Below, piece after piece: positions 9,150 through 17,137 of a stretch of 64,000 nt of DNA. A program made the translations under genes and the position numbers. Below the pieces are notes generated by a model, which was not told the origin of the DNA, searched no databases, and saw only the letters and a program-made list of their open reading frames with translations. Within the stretch, counting starts at the first letter, position 1. Each line of letters begins with the position of its first letter. Origin of the DNA: Pseudoalteromonas peptidolytica (lineage in GTDB: Bacteria; Pseudomonadota; Gammaproteobacteria; Enterobacterales; Alteromonadaceae); assembly GCF_012641745.1 (NCBI RefSeq), contig NZ_WEHZ01000001.1:62001-126000 (forward strand), given 5' to 3'.

Positions 9150-9542
9150 GTGTTTGTTAAAACGGTGATATACGTAGATAGCGTTGAAGAAGTGCTAGAC
9201 TTTTACTATCAAGCGTTTGGTCTGAGCACTTGTGACATGACCGATGATGGCGACTACGGCGAATTAGACACAGGTGAAGTTAAATTAGCATTTGCAAGCC
9301 ACCCTTTAGCACAATCTCAATTCAAACAAGACTACATTCGTTGTCACCCAAAGCAACCCGCACTGGGCTTTGAAATTACCTTAAGCTGCGTTAATGTACC
9401 TGAATGCTATGACAAAGCTGTGGAGGCTGGTGCAGAGCCATTAAGTGCTCCAAGCCAAAAAGGGAGTGTGACACAAGCTTATGTTAGAGCAATAGAAGGG
9501 ACGCTGGTCGCTCTGGTATCAAAAATATCTACCAATGAGTAA
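9150..9542 (+). CDS. VOC-superfamily (glyoxalase/bleomycin-resistance-like) protein
   Basis: This 130-residue single-domain protein starts at GTG. The N-terminal VKTVIYVDSVEEVLDFYYQAFG and the C-terminal pattern AYVRAIEGTLVALVS are typical of VOC proteins with paired beta-alpha-beta-beta-beta modules. The substrate cannot be told, and such proteins include lyases, dioxygenases and drug-binding proteins. The stop codon TAA overlaps the start of a repeat element (TAATACTAATT). Confidence 0.8.
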   Translation: MFVKTVIYVDSVEEVLDFYYQAFGLSTCDMTDDGDYGELDTGEVKLAFASHPLAQSQFKQDYIRCHPKQPALGFEITLSCVNVPECYDKAVEAGAEPLSAPSQKGSVTQAYVRAIEGTLVALVSKISTNE

Positions 9543-9724
9543 TACTAATTAATTCTAATACAGACTCAATTTGAAGGAGTAAATCTGAGTTTACCTGCGT
9601 TAACAATCTATTATTTAGAAATAATAACCTGATAGAGATGGTAACTTGTTCTCTAGCAGCTGTTATCGACTAGATGTTCTCGTCTCAAATCAAAACAGCA
9701 AGCTAAATTAAGCGAATTGGTATA
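9540..9724 (+). repeat. Diverged copy of the TATACCAATTTG element
   Basis: It begins TAATACTAATTAATTC, continues with GACTCAATTTGAAGGAGT as in the next copy, and ends AAATTAAGCGAATTGGTATA. The middle is more diverged than in the copies at 9769, 27238 and 39685. The left end provides the stop codon of the VOC gene. It is followed after 44 bp by a second copy in the same orientation. Confidence 0.7.
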
Positions 9725-9768
9725 AAAAGCGTGGTGTAAATTGACGAGGCGCATATCAAGCTAGTACT

Positions 9769-9932
9769 AATACCAATTTGACTTAACACTTACTCAATTT
9801 GAAGGAGTAAACCTGACGCTAACAGCGTTAAAAATTTCTTATTTAGAACAACTAAATAGCAAAATTTTTGTCTGGTTATCGACAAGATTTTCTCGCCTCA
9901 AAATAGACCACTTAATTAAGCAAATTGGTATA
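9769..9932 (+). repeat. Copy of the TATACCAATTTG element, short form (164 bp)
   Basis: The ends AATACCAATTTG (9769-9780) and CAAATTGGTATA (9921-9932) are inverted repeats of each other. The internal blocks CTGACGCTAACAGCGTTAAA, AGAACAACTAAATAGCAAAA and GACAAGATTTTCTCGCCTC are shared with the copies at 27238 and 39685. This copy lacks the roughly 45-bp internal segment seen in those two. It has no coding capacity, as expected of a non-autonomous mobile element. Confidence 0.85.
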
Positions 9933-9967
9933 ATGCGCCCATGGCTATAGCTGCGTGAATCGTTATT

Positions 9968-10339
9968 TTATTCAATATCAACTAATAAGCGTGCAAGACC
10001 AACTGGTTCAATTTCAATACAGACATTGTCATCATTCCAGTTAAGGCCAACCAAAGCATCATCTTCTTTTAAATCTAGCACCCATTCGTCTAGGAAACTT
10101 TCAATATCTATGCTCATTGGTGAAAATTCGCTCCACTCATCACGGCACTGTGCTTGCGCTTTTTCTTCACTATCCCACAAAAGCAATACATCGGTTTCGT
10201 CGAACTGGTTAGAGTCAACTACAACCATGCCACCATCGCTTGAGCTGAGTGCCCAAACACTTTCAGTATTTTTTACTTGTCCAATAAAATCATTGACTTC
10301 TGAGCCAATTTCTTCTTCATTCATTATCGTCGTTCTCAA
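9968..10339 (-). CDS. DUF2750-like protein
   Basis: This acidic 123-residue protein has a pattern like the DUF2750 family: VWALSSSDGGMVVVD, LLLWDSEEKAQAQCRDEW, and FLDEWVLDLKEDDALVGLNW. The function is unknown. The first codon overlaps the stop of the upstream GST gene by 4 bases, so the two are probably translationally coupled. An internal ATG six codons in (MNEEEIG) is an alternative start. Confidence 0.7.
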   Translation of the reverse strand: MRTTIMNEEEIGSEVNDFIGQVKNTESVWALSSSDGGMVVVDSNQFDETDVLLLWDSEEKAQAQCRDEWSEFSPMSIDIESFLDEWVLDLKEDDALVGLNWNDDNVCIEIEPVGLARLLVDIE

Positions 10340-10914
10340 TTTCGTGGATCTGTTTTCTGGGCAATAGGCTGATGTTGTAAGCGGTCATGAAAAGCCACTA
10401 GATTATCATAATCACTCAGGTCGATAAGCTCTCTAAAGAGAACCCAGTCAAGTAGGCAGTATAAACTTATTTGCAGATAATCACAGTGTAAAAACGTATC
10501 GCTTGTACATGCTTCGTTTAATGTGTGAAGTGTGTGACCAATTCGTTCACGTTGCAGATTAAAAAAGAGTTTATCTTGTTCAATATCGAAGCCGGAGCGT
10601 TTGCTAAGTAACAGTTCAATCAGTGAGTCACTGCACGCATTGATTAGTATTAACCAGTTCTCTTGATCCCAGCTAGGCACTGGAAGCTGGTACTTTTCAC
10701 GTAGATAACGGATGATAAGATTGGAGTCGCAGACAAGTTGTGTATCGTCTAGTAGAAATGGTATTTTTCTGGCTGGGTTGTATTGTACTAACTCGTTGTG
10801 ACCTTCTGGCGAAAAAATATCTATATGATGATAGCTTAATTCTATTTGCTTAGTCGCCGCCCACATTCTGATCCGACGGGCGTAAGGGCTGGTATTTGAG
10901 CCTATGAGTTTCAT
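10336..10914 (-). CDS. Glutathione S-transferase family protein
   Basis: This 192-residue protein has an N-terminal thioredoxin-like GST domain (MKLIGSNTSPYARRIRMW, then NPARKIPFLLDD and a LVCDSNLIIRYLREKY segment that corresponds to the glutathione-binding ES/DS motif). A helical C-terminal domain follows. The S-P-Y-A-R-R active-site region is typical of small bacterial GSTs such as the YibF type. It is co-oriented with the DUF2750 gene and overlaps it by 4 bp. A long inverted repeat includes its start codon. Confidence 0.85.
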   Translation of the reverse strand: MKLIGSNTSPYARRIRMWAATKQIELSYHHIDIFSPEGHNELVQYNPARKIPFLLDDTQLVCDSNLIIRYLREKYQLPVPSWDQENWLILINACSDSLIELLLSKRSGFDIEQDKLFFNLQRERIGHTLHTLNEACTSDTFLHCDYLQISLYCLLDWVLFRELIDLSDYDNLVAFHDRLQHQPIAQKTDPRN

Positions 10915-10986
10915 GCCATTATTCCTTAAACTGACGTTCTGTTGCTATTGCAACAAGCGGTGTGAGGAATAATGGCGAAACTCATA
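10903..10986. promoter_or_regulatory. Long nested inverted repeat over the GST start
   Basis: The left arm 10903-10926 (TATGAGTTTC-at-GCCATTATTCCT) pairs with the right arm 10965-10986 over 22 bp, with one 2-nt bulge. Inside the 38-bp spacer a second perfect hairpin GTTGC-TATT-GCAAC (10941-10954) is nested. The left arm contains the GST initiation codon, so the mRNA structure would bury that start. No T-run follows, so it is not an ordinary terminator. Confidence 0.6.
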
Positions 10987-11002
10987 TGATTTCGCAAGTG
11001 AA

Positions 11003-11284
11003 TTAGTCGTTACGACTGGTCACTTCTAATAAGTGATATCCAAACTGGGTTTGCACAGGGCCTTGTACCTGGTTAATTGGCGCTGAAAAAACGACCTTGT
11101 CAAACTCAGGTACCATCATGCCGGGGCCAAACTCTCCCAACGCACCACCATCTTGACCTGAAGGGCAGTTGGAGTACTGTTTAGCGATTTCTGCAAAATC
11201 CTCCCCTGCGGCGATTCGTTCTTTTAACTCCAAACATTGCGCTTCACTATCGACTAGGATATGCCTTGCACTAGCGATTGCCAT
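11003..11284 (-). CDS. ppiC: PpiC, parvulin-type peptidyl-prolyl isomerase
   Basis: This 93-residue protein is essentially a single rotamase (parvulin) domain and matches E. coli PpiC in length. It shows ASARHILV, CPSGQDGGALGEFGPGMM, and the C-terminal pattern PVQTQFGYHLLEV. It lacks a signal peptide and should act in the cytoplasm. The ATG is preceded by GGAGAA in good position. Confidence 0.93.
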   Translation of the reverse strand: MAIASARHILVDSEAQCLELKERIAAGEDFAEIAKQYSNCPSGQDGGALGEFGPGMMVPEFDKVVFSAPINQVQGPVQTQFGYHLLEVTSRND

Positions 11285-11348
11285 AATTTCTCCAATGATT
11301 AATTGTTATTCATACTTTATTCTAATCTAGGCAGATAGAAAAATCAGC

Positions 11349-11900
11349 TTATCTTGGTAATAGTTTTTCAATTTCGCTGGTAAGTTCTTCAGACATTGGC
11401 TTGGTGCGGCTATTAAAACGCTTGATAGTTTTACGGTCAGCTGAAACCAAATACTTGTAAAAGTTCCAGTTTGGTGAGCTAGTAACTTCATTCAAATGCT
11501 CAAATAGTGGGTTTGCATCTGAACCTCTAACCGCGGTGGTGGCAAACATATCAAAGGTTACACCATAATTAATAAAGCACACCTTTGCGGTTTCTTTCTC
11601 ATCGTCTTCTTCTTGAAAAAAGTCATCAGATGGAAACCCAAGCACAACTAACCCTTGATCTTTGTACTTTTGATGAAGCTTTTCTAGCCCTTCAAATTGG
11701 CCAGTGTAGCCGCAGTTACTCGCTGTATTTACGATAAGCAGTGGTTTGTCTTTAAACTGGCAAAAGTTGATAGATTCATCGGAACGTAGTTTGCGCATTT
11801 CAACATTGGTGAAATCGTCGCAGCTTGGCGACTGTGCATTTGCAGCGCCACTTAATAATAAGCTAAGCGCTAGGCTCAGCGTGGAAATACTTTTTAGCAT
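11349..11900 (-). CDS. Exported glutathione-peroxidase-like protein
   Basis: From the ATG at 11900 the protein has a clear signal peptide (MLKSISTLSLALSLLLSGAANA), which together with AAGGAAA 5 nt upstream decides the start over an in-frame upstream codon. The mature part has the GPx core: VNTASNCGYTGQFEGLEKLH with the peroxidatic Cys (in place of Sec), VLGFPSDDFF (usually VLGFPCNQF), and SPNWNFYKYLVS. FPSDDF replaces the usual Cys-Asn-Gln, removing the resolving Cys and the Gln of the catalytic tetrad, so the reductant may differ. It is probably periplasmic. Confidence 0.82.
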   Translation of the reverse strand: MLKSISTLSLALSLLLSGAANAQSPSCDDFTNVEMRKLRSDESINFCQFKDKPLLIVNTASNCGYTGQFEGLEKLHQKYKDQGLVVLGFPSDDFFQEEDDEKETAKVCFINYGVTFDMFATTAVRGSDANPLFEHLNEVTSSPNWNFYKYLVSADRKTIKRFNSRTKPMSEELTSEIEKLLPR

Positions 11901-11966
11901 CAACACTTTCCTTTTAACGAAATTATCTCTTATCATACGGACACATCTATTTAAATGATCAGCTAA

Positions 11967-12455
11967 ATGAATATACGACTTGCTAACTCACAAGATCTCA
12001 GTGTTATTGTCGACATTTACAACGAGACAATTCCAAGTCGCCAAGTAACAGCTGATACAGAGCCTGTCAGCATAGCACAAAAACAAGACTGGTTTGATGC
12101 ACATACTAAATGTCGACCAATTTACGTTGTTGAGTTAGATAATACAGTGGTTGCTTGGCTGAGCTTTAGCAACTTTTACGGCCGTCCTGCGTATGCTGGT
12201 ACCGCAGAAATAAGTATTTATCTGGCAAAGTCCGCGCAAGGTAAGGGGCTTGGCAGCCAGTTAATGATGTTTGCTGAAGCGCAGGCACCAAAGCTTAATA
12301 TCACTACTTTATTAGGGTTTATTTTTTCTCATAATGCGCCTAGCATTCGCTTGTTCGAAAAACATGGCTTCCAAAAGTGGGGAGAGTTACCCCATATTGC
12401 GGAGATGGACAGAACTCAATATAGCTTAACTATATTAGGTAAATCTTTACGATAA
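11967..12455 (+). CDS. GNAT N-acetyltransferase (phosphinothricin acetyltransferase-like)
   Basis: This 162-residue acetyl-CoA-dependent acetyltransferase shows MNIRLANSQDLSVIVDIYN at the start, AEISIYLAKSAQGKGLGSQL (motif A, acetyl-CoA loop QGKGLG) and FSHNAPSIRLFEKHGF (motif B). These match the PAT/MddA group, whose members acetylate small amines such as methionine sulfoximine or phosphinothricin. The physiological substrate here is unknown. It is transcribed divergently from the peroxidase gene, and a terminator follows. Confidence 0.85.
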   Translation: MNIRLANSQDLSVIVDIYNETIPSRQVTADTEPVSIAQKQDWFDAHTKCRPIYVVELDNTVVAWLSFSNFYGRPAYAGTAEISIYLAKSAQGKGLGSQLMMFAEAQAPKLNITTLLGFIFSHNAPSIRLFEKHGFQKWGELPHIAEMDRTQYSLTILGKSLR

Positions 12456-12484
12456 TCTTTTAGGTGTTTGTCTCTGTTGATTTT

Positions 12485-12514
12485 TGATGGCGGCTAAATC
12501 GCCGCTATTTTTTA
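12485..12514 (+). terminator. Rho-independent terminator after the GNAT gene
   Basis: A GCGGC/GCCGC stem with a 6-nt loop (TAAATC) is followed by TATTTTTTAG. Confidence 0.7.
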
Positions 12515-12572
12515 GCGTCTCGCTATTCTTCAACTAAACTAAAATTCAGGTTTTTGGTTGAAGGATCAGGGT

Positions 12573-14537
12573 ATGACGAGTCAGGTACTGATTATTGACA
12601 GCAGCAGTGTTCAAGCAATGCGAGTCAAGGTGTTGTTTGAGTTACTCGGTGGTGACGTTGAGCATGTTCATTATCGCAGTCTTGAAGCTGACCTAGACCT
12701 AGATAGGTTTGATGTTGTGGTGGTTGCACATGGTGTTCCCGCAAGTAAATTATCTCCAATTCAACAGCTTAGGTATCATGACAAGCTCGTTTTGCTAGCT
12801 CCAAAACCCGATAATGCAGAGCATTTGAAGTCATTTAGTGAAATAAATCGTGCGTTACCAAATGGTATTGTGATCTATCCGTTTTTTGCCAATAAAGATA
12901 TTACCGGGTTATTGGAACGCTTGCTTGAGGTCGGTGCAACCAATTCTCTGGTTTTGCCGAAAGTCTTGTTGGTTGACCACCATACCCCCCGTTTGGAGAT
13001 GCTTGCAAATAGTCTTCGAGGCGCTCAGCTTGCAGTGATAACTGCAACTACCTTGCCCGAAGCACTACATGCTGCAGAGCAGCACCCTGTCGATTTATTG
13101 ATCTGTGACTTTAATTTAGAAAAAGACACAGGTCTTGATGTATTTAATAAAGTACGCCAAGTGCACCATAATTGCCGTTGCTTACTGATGACGTCTCGTG
13201 TCAATCAGGTAGATATGTTAGAAGCTGTGCGACAGGGGGTTGAGGATGTGCTTATCAAACCGTTTGATGAAAGCGATCTGTTGCAAAGCTTACATAAACT
13301 TTGGCAAACAGAGCTGCTGAGACGCCATAATCAAGAGCTGGTGGAGCGGTTGCAGGACACCGTAGATGCGCTTATCGAAAGAGACAGCTTGTTACGCGTT
13401 ATTTATAAACACACGCCAGATCCTATTATGTTGTTTAATCGCCAAGGGCACATTATTGAAGCGAATGACTCGTGCTGTGAATTATTTGAACTCACAGAGG
13501 AGGAGCTACAACCTTTATCTATTTTTGAGCTATTTGATGAAGTGTCAGTTTTACAATTGCGCGACTTAATGAAGCATATCGGTATGCTAAAACATTTTGA
13601 CTGTGAGCTAAGCCTTCCTAAAGTCGGAGAGCGCAGCATTCCACTTATGGGTACTTTTAACGAGATAGATCATCACGGTGAAATGGCCTTTGCGGTCATT
13701 TTTAAAAATGTGTCTAAGCTCAAAGAGCAGCAAGAAATGTTAGAAGAGACCAAAGAGCTGTTAGAGTTTGAGGTACAGGCGAGAACCTCACAATTGCTAA
13801 AAGCGAAGGAAGCGGCTGAGGCAGCTAACTTATCGAAGTCAGAATTTTTAGCCAATATGTCTCATGAACTTCGTACGCCGATGCACTCGATATTAAGTTT
13901 TGCGCGATTTGGGCTAGATAAGTTGATGAGCCCAGAGGTACCCATCGATAAATTAAAAAAATACTTGTCACGTATTGAAACCAGCGGAGAGCGCTTGTTA
14001 GTGCTGCTTAATAATCTATTAGATTTATCAAAACTAGACGCTGGTCGTTTTCCTTTTAATCCCAGTTTTCATAACTTAGTAAACATTATTCAAAGTGGTA
14101 TTGAAGATGTTTCAGGGACTGCGCTTGAGAAGCGCATTAAGATCCGCTTTGAGAAGCCAAATCGAGGAGTAATGACATTCTGTGATCCAGAGCAAATAAA
14201 TCAAGTGATAAGAAACTTGCTAGGTAATGCTTTGAAATTTAGCCCCGAAGGAAGTGAAGTGAGTATTGTGCTTAGCTGCGAAGGGCAGGATATTCATATC
14301 AAAATCATTGATCAAGGAGTTGGGATCCCAGAGGATGAACTAGAACAGATTTTTGCTAAATTTGTTCAAAGTAGTAAAACCGATAGCGGTGCAGGGGGTA
14401 CTGGTTTAGGGCTTGCTATTTGCAAAGAGTTCATCTTGCTGCATAAAGGGCAAGTCTATGCACAGAATAACCCTGATGGCGGAGCCAGTATTCACATAAG
14501 CTTACCATTGGTTGAGTATACTGAAGGAGTAATCTAG
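12573..14537 (+). CDS. Hybrid REC-PAS histidine kinase
   Basis: This 654-residue sensor kinase has no membrane segment. In order it holds an N-terminal receiver-like region without an obvious phospho-Asp (about 1-115), a receiver domain (about 125-245; LLVDHH, LLICDFN with the acceptor Asp, LIKPFD), a short coiled coil, a PAS domain (about 275-390), HisKA (FLANMSHELRTPMHSI, about 432-447) and HATPase_c (NLLGNALKFSPEG, DQGVGIP, GGTGLGLAICKEF). AAGGA at 12561-12565 supports the ATG at 12573 over the TTG 15 bases earlier. The next gene is a stand-alone response regulator that may be its partner. Confidence 0.88.
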   Translation: MTSQVLIIDSSSVQAMRVKVLFELLGGDVEHVHYRSLEADLDLDRFDVVVVAHGVPASKLSPIQQLRYHDKLVLLAPKPDNAEHLKSFSEINRALPNGIVIYPFFANKDITGLLERLLEVGATNSLVLPKVLLVDHHTPRLEMLANSLRGAQLAVITATTLPEALHAAEQHPVDLLICDFNLEKDTGLDVFNKVRQVHHNCRCLLMTSRVNQVDMLEAVRQGVEDVLIKPFDESDLLQSLHKLWQTELLRRHNQELVERLQDTVDALIERDSLLRVIYKHTPDPIMLFNRQGHIIEANDSCCELFELTEEELQPLSIFELFDEVSVLQLRDLMKHIGMLKHFDCELSLPKVGERSIPLMGTFNEIDHHGEMAFAVIFKNVSKLKEQQEMLEETKELLEFEVQARTSQLLKAKEAAEAANLSKSEFLANMSHELRTPMHSILSFARFGLDKLMSPEVPIDKLKKYLSRIETSGERLLVLLNNLLDLSKLDAGRFPFNPSFHNLVNIIQSGIEDVSGTALEKRIKIRFEKPNRGVMTFCDPEQINQVIRNLLGNALKFSPEGSEVSIVLSCEGQDIHIKIIDQGVGIPEDELEQIFAKFVQSSKTDSGAGGTGLGLAICKEFILLHKGQVYAQNNPDGGASIHISLPLVEYTEGVI

Positions 14538-14822
14538 TGTAATGATGCTAGCTGGCAAGCTTCACGGTATCGGTCTATAACTAAGAAGACTATGTTTTTA
14601 TACTTATGGTATTGAGTATGTGTCCTATTTAAAGTTAGAAATTGTGCAGTAACAAACGCAGACTTCGTTACTTGCTTATTCATAAGTGTTTAACATGTGA
14701 ATGGCGTACTTTTCCACTGGATTAAGTTATAAATTGAGATAATGGTGATAACTGGACTCAGTTGGATACGGAGAGTGTGATGTGTACTTAATACTGTCAT
14801 ATACCAGTAAAGGATAGCACCT

Positions 14823-15959
14823 ATGGCGTTACAAAGAATCTTGGCGGTGGATGACGAGCCGTTTAATTTAGAAATCATTGAAGAAATTCTTGAAGATTTA
14901 GACTTTGAGCTTAAAACGGTTGAGAGTGGAAAGGCGTGTCTTGGCGTTGTTGAGGAGTTTGATCCTCAGGTTATTTTACTGGACGTGAGCATGCCGCAGA
15001 TGAATGGCTATGAGGTGTGTAAAGCAATAAAAGCCAACCCGAACACCCAGCACATTATCGTCATGTTTGTCTCTGCAAGAGGATCAGTTGAAGAGCGTAT
15101 GGAAGGGTATTCAGTAGGCGCCGAGGATTATATTGTTAAACCATTTGGGCAAGGGGAATTAAAAGCCAAGTTACAACATTTAAGTCAGATGCTCAAAGAA
15201 AAAGATGTGCTCGCACAGCAGGTTGAAGACGCTACTTCTACCGCGTTTAGCGCCATGGCAAATAGTAGCGAGATGGGTCAAATCGTCAATTATATTGAGC
15301 AAATAGGGGAAATTGACTCGATCCCAAGGCTTGCTGCTGCACTATGCCAATGCTTGAAAGGACTAGGACTAAATTGCAATGTAGAGGTAAGGCTTGAAGG
15401 GCAAAAACATCATTTTGCAACAACCGGAATATGTTCACCTATCGTGATTGAATTATTTGAAATTCTTCATACCAAGGGAAGATTACATGAATTCACAAAT
15501 CGTATTTTGGTAAATTACCCTTGGCTGAGTATCTTGATTTTGAATATGCCCAGTGACGACCAAGAAAAACATGGTCGCTTACGAGATCATATCTGTTTTA
15601 TAGCCAGTGTTACTGAGCAGCAGCTTCTTGCGATACTTACAAAAAGAAAACTAACACAGCAACGAGAAGACTTAGAAGCGGCAATCACAATGGTACAGGG
15701 CAAGTTCAAAAGTATGATTTCACTACTTGATAAAAATCGTCAAGAAAATGAAAAAGTGTTTAGAGTGCTGCAAGAGCTGTTCGAAGAGCGGATCCCTACA
15801 ATGGGGCTAGACGAGGATCAGGAGCAATTTATATATCAAAATGTAGATAAAGCAATTCAAAGCTCTGTTGCTCGAGAAGCCAGCGTTCATGAAGTGAGAG
15901 CTGCCTTTCATGATATTGAAGAAGACTTAAAAGTACTCTCGCGTCGGGCTGAGCGATAA
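14823..15959 (+). CDS. Response regulator with a helical output region
   Basis: This 378-residue protein has an N-terminal receiver (residues 1-125; VDDEP, LLDVSMPQMNGYEV with Asp54, VSARGS, IVKPFG). A linker and a region of about 230 residues with no recognisable DNA-binding or enzyme domain follow. The last 100 residues are strongly helical and charged, probably coiled coil. The same-strand hybrid kinase lies 285 bp upstream and is the likely partner. It is convergent with queG, with 33 bp between the stops. Confidence 0.82.
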   Translation: MALQRILAVDDEPFNLEIIEEILEDLDFELKTVESGKACLGVVEEFDPQVILLDVSMPQMNGYEVCKAIKANPNTQHIIVMFVSARGSVEERMEGYSVGAEDYIVKPFGQGELKAKLQHLSQMLKEKDVLAQQVEDATSTAFSAMANSSEMGQIVNYIEQIGEIDSIPRLAAALCQCLKGLGLNCNVEVRLEGQKHHFATTGICSPIVIELFEILHTKGRLHEFTNRILVNYPWLSILILNMPSDDQEKHGRLRDHICFIASVTEQQLLAILTKRKLTQQREDLEAAITMVQGKFKSMISLLDKNRQENEKVFRVLQELFEERIPTMGLDEDQEQFIYQNVDKAIQSSVAREASVHEVRAAFHDIEEDLKVLSRRAER

Positions 15960-15992
15960 AAGAAAGACGTAAATTGCGAAGCGGAGCTTAGG

Positions 15993-17126
15993 TTACGCAT
16001 CACGTGGCAGTCCTTTTTCTATGATACGGATTAATCTTTCATTTTTACGTGTAGATTGAGCACATTTGTCCCTTTGTTGTTGCAGTGCCCAATCTATATG
16101 CTCGATCACCAGCGCGGTGGTGCTTTGACGCTTGTCTTCTAATGCTCGAATTATTTCCTCGTTATACGGAGCATTACCAAGGCCTACGGCTAAATTGCGT
16201 AGCCATCGCTCGTGTCCAATTCGACGTATTGGGCTGCCTTCTGTATTTTTTAAAAATGTTTCTTCACTCCAAGCAAACAATGTCAATAGATCTTTATCTT
16301 TAAGGTGCTGCCGAGGAAGAAAGTCGTCTTCTTGGGTTAGTTGCCCGTAGCGGTTCCAAGGGCAAACCAATTGGCAGTCGTCGCAGCCATAAACTCGGTT
16401 GCCTATTTTTGCACGAAATTGCTCAGGAATAGCCCCTTGTAGCTCTATCGTCAGGTATGAAATACAACGTCTAGCATCGACAACATAAGGAGCGACAATG
16501 GCACCGGTTGGACATAGAGTCAGACAAGCTGTACATCGACCACATCCTTCATCTTCATGAGGTTTGTCGATTGGCAGTGGAATATCAACAAAAAGCTCAC
16601 CAAGAAAAAACCAAGAGCCTGCTTGTTTATTGATGACTAAGCTATTTTTCCCTTGCCAGCCCAACCCCGCTTTTTGTGCTATTTGACGCTCTAGAACAGG
16701 CGCTGAATCGACAAATGGCCGAAAGCCTAGAGACCCAACTTGCTGCTCTATCATTTTACCAAGCTGTTTTAGTTTATTACGCATCACTTTGTGATAGTCT
16801 CTACCTAGTGCATAGCGTGAAATGTAAGCCGTTGTTTTATTTCCCAATGCCTTGGCAAAACTGGCATCGGGAGGGAGGTAATTCATTTTTACTGAAATAA
16901 TACGTTGTGTTCCTGGAACCAGCTCCTGAGGGCGAGCTCGTTTCATTCCATGTGCAGCCATATAAGCCATTTCACCATGGTAGCCGGCATCCAACCAACG
17001 TTGTAATTGCGCCTCGTGCTGGCTCAGATCAATGTCTGTGATACCCACTTCTGCAAAGCCAAGTGCTTGGCCCCATTGCTTAATTTGTTCGGCAAGTTCA
17101 CTATAATTAATGTTATTGGTTGTCAC
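15993..17126 (-). CDS. queG: QueG, epoxyqueuosine reductase
   Basis: This 377-residue cobalamin-dependent iron-sulfur enzyme catalyses the last step of queuosine synthesis in tRNA. Both cluster motifs are present (CGRCTACLTLCPTGAI and CDDCQLVCPWNR). DSAPVLERQIAQKAGLGW carries the catalytic Asp, and a HEAT-like C-terminus contains RNLAVGLGNAPY. Translation must start at GTG (17124-17126) because no in-frame ATG lies nearby. Its start is only 11 bp from the start of the divergent nnr, so each promoter must lie inside the other gene or overlap the starts. Confidence 0.95.
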   Translation of the reverse strand: MTTNNINYSELAEQIKQWGQALGFAEVGITDIDLSQHEAQLQRWLDAGYHGEMAYMAAHGMKRARPQELVPGTQRIISVKMNYLPPDASFAKALGNKTTAYISRYALGRDYHKVMRNKLKQLGKMIEQQVGSLGFRPFVDSAPVLERQIAQKAGLGWQGKNSLVINKQAGSWFFLGELFVDIPLPIDKPHEDEGCGRCTACLTLCPTGAIVAPYVVDARRCISYLTIELQGAIPEQFRAKIGNRVYGCDDCQLVCPWNRYGQLTQEDDFLPRQHLKDKDLLTLFAWSEETFLKNTEGSPIRRIGHERWLRNLAVGLGNAPYNEEIIRALEDKRQSTTALVIEHIDWALQQQRDKCAQSTRKNERLIRIIEKGLPRDA

Positions 17127-17137
17127 AGGAAGAAATA

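Noticed and set aside
12558..12572. TTG start for the hybrid kinase 15 bases upstream
   Set aside because: This TTG overlaps the ribosome binding site AAGGA that serves the ATG at 12573.
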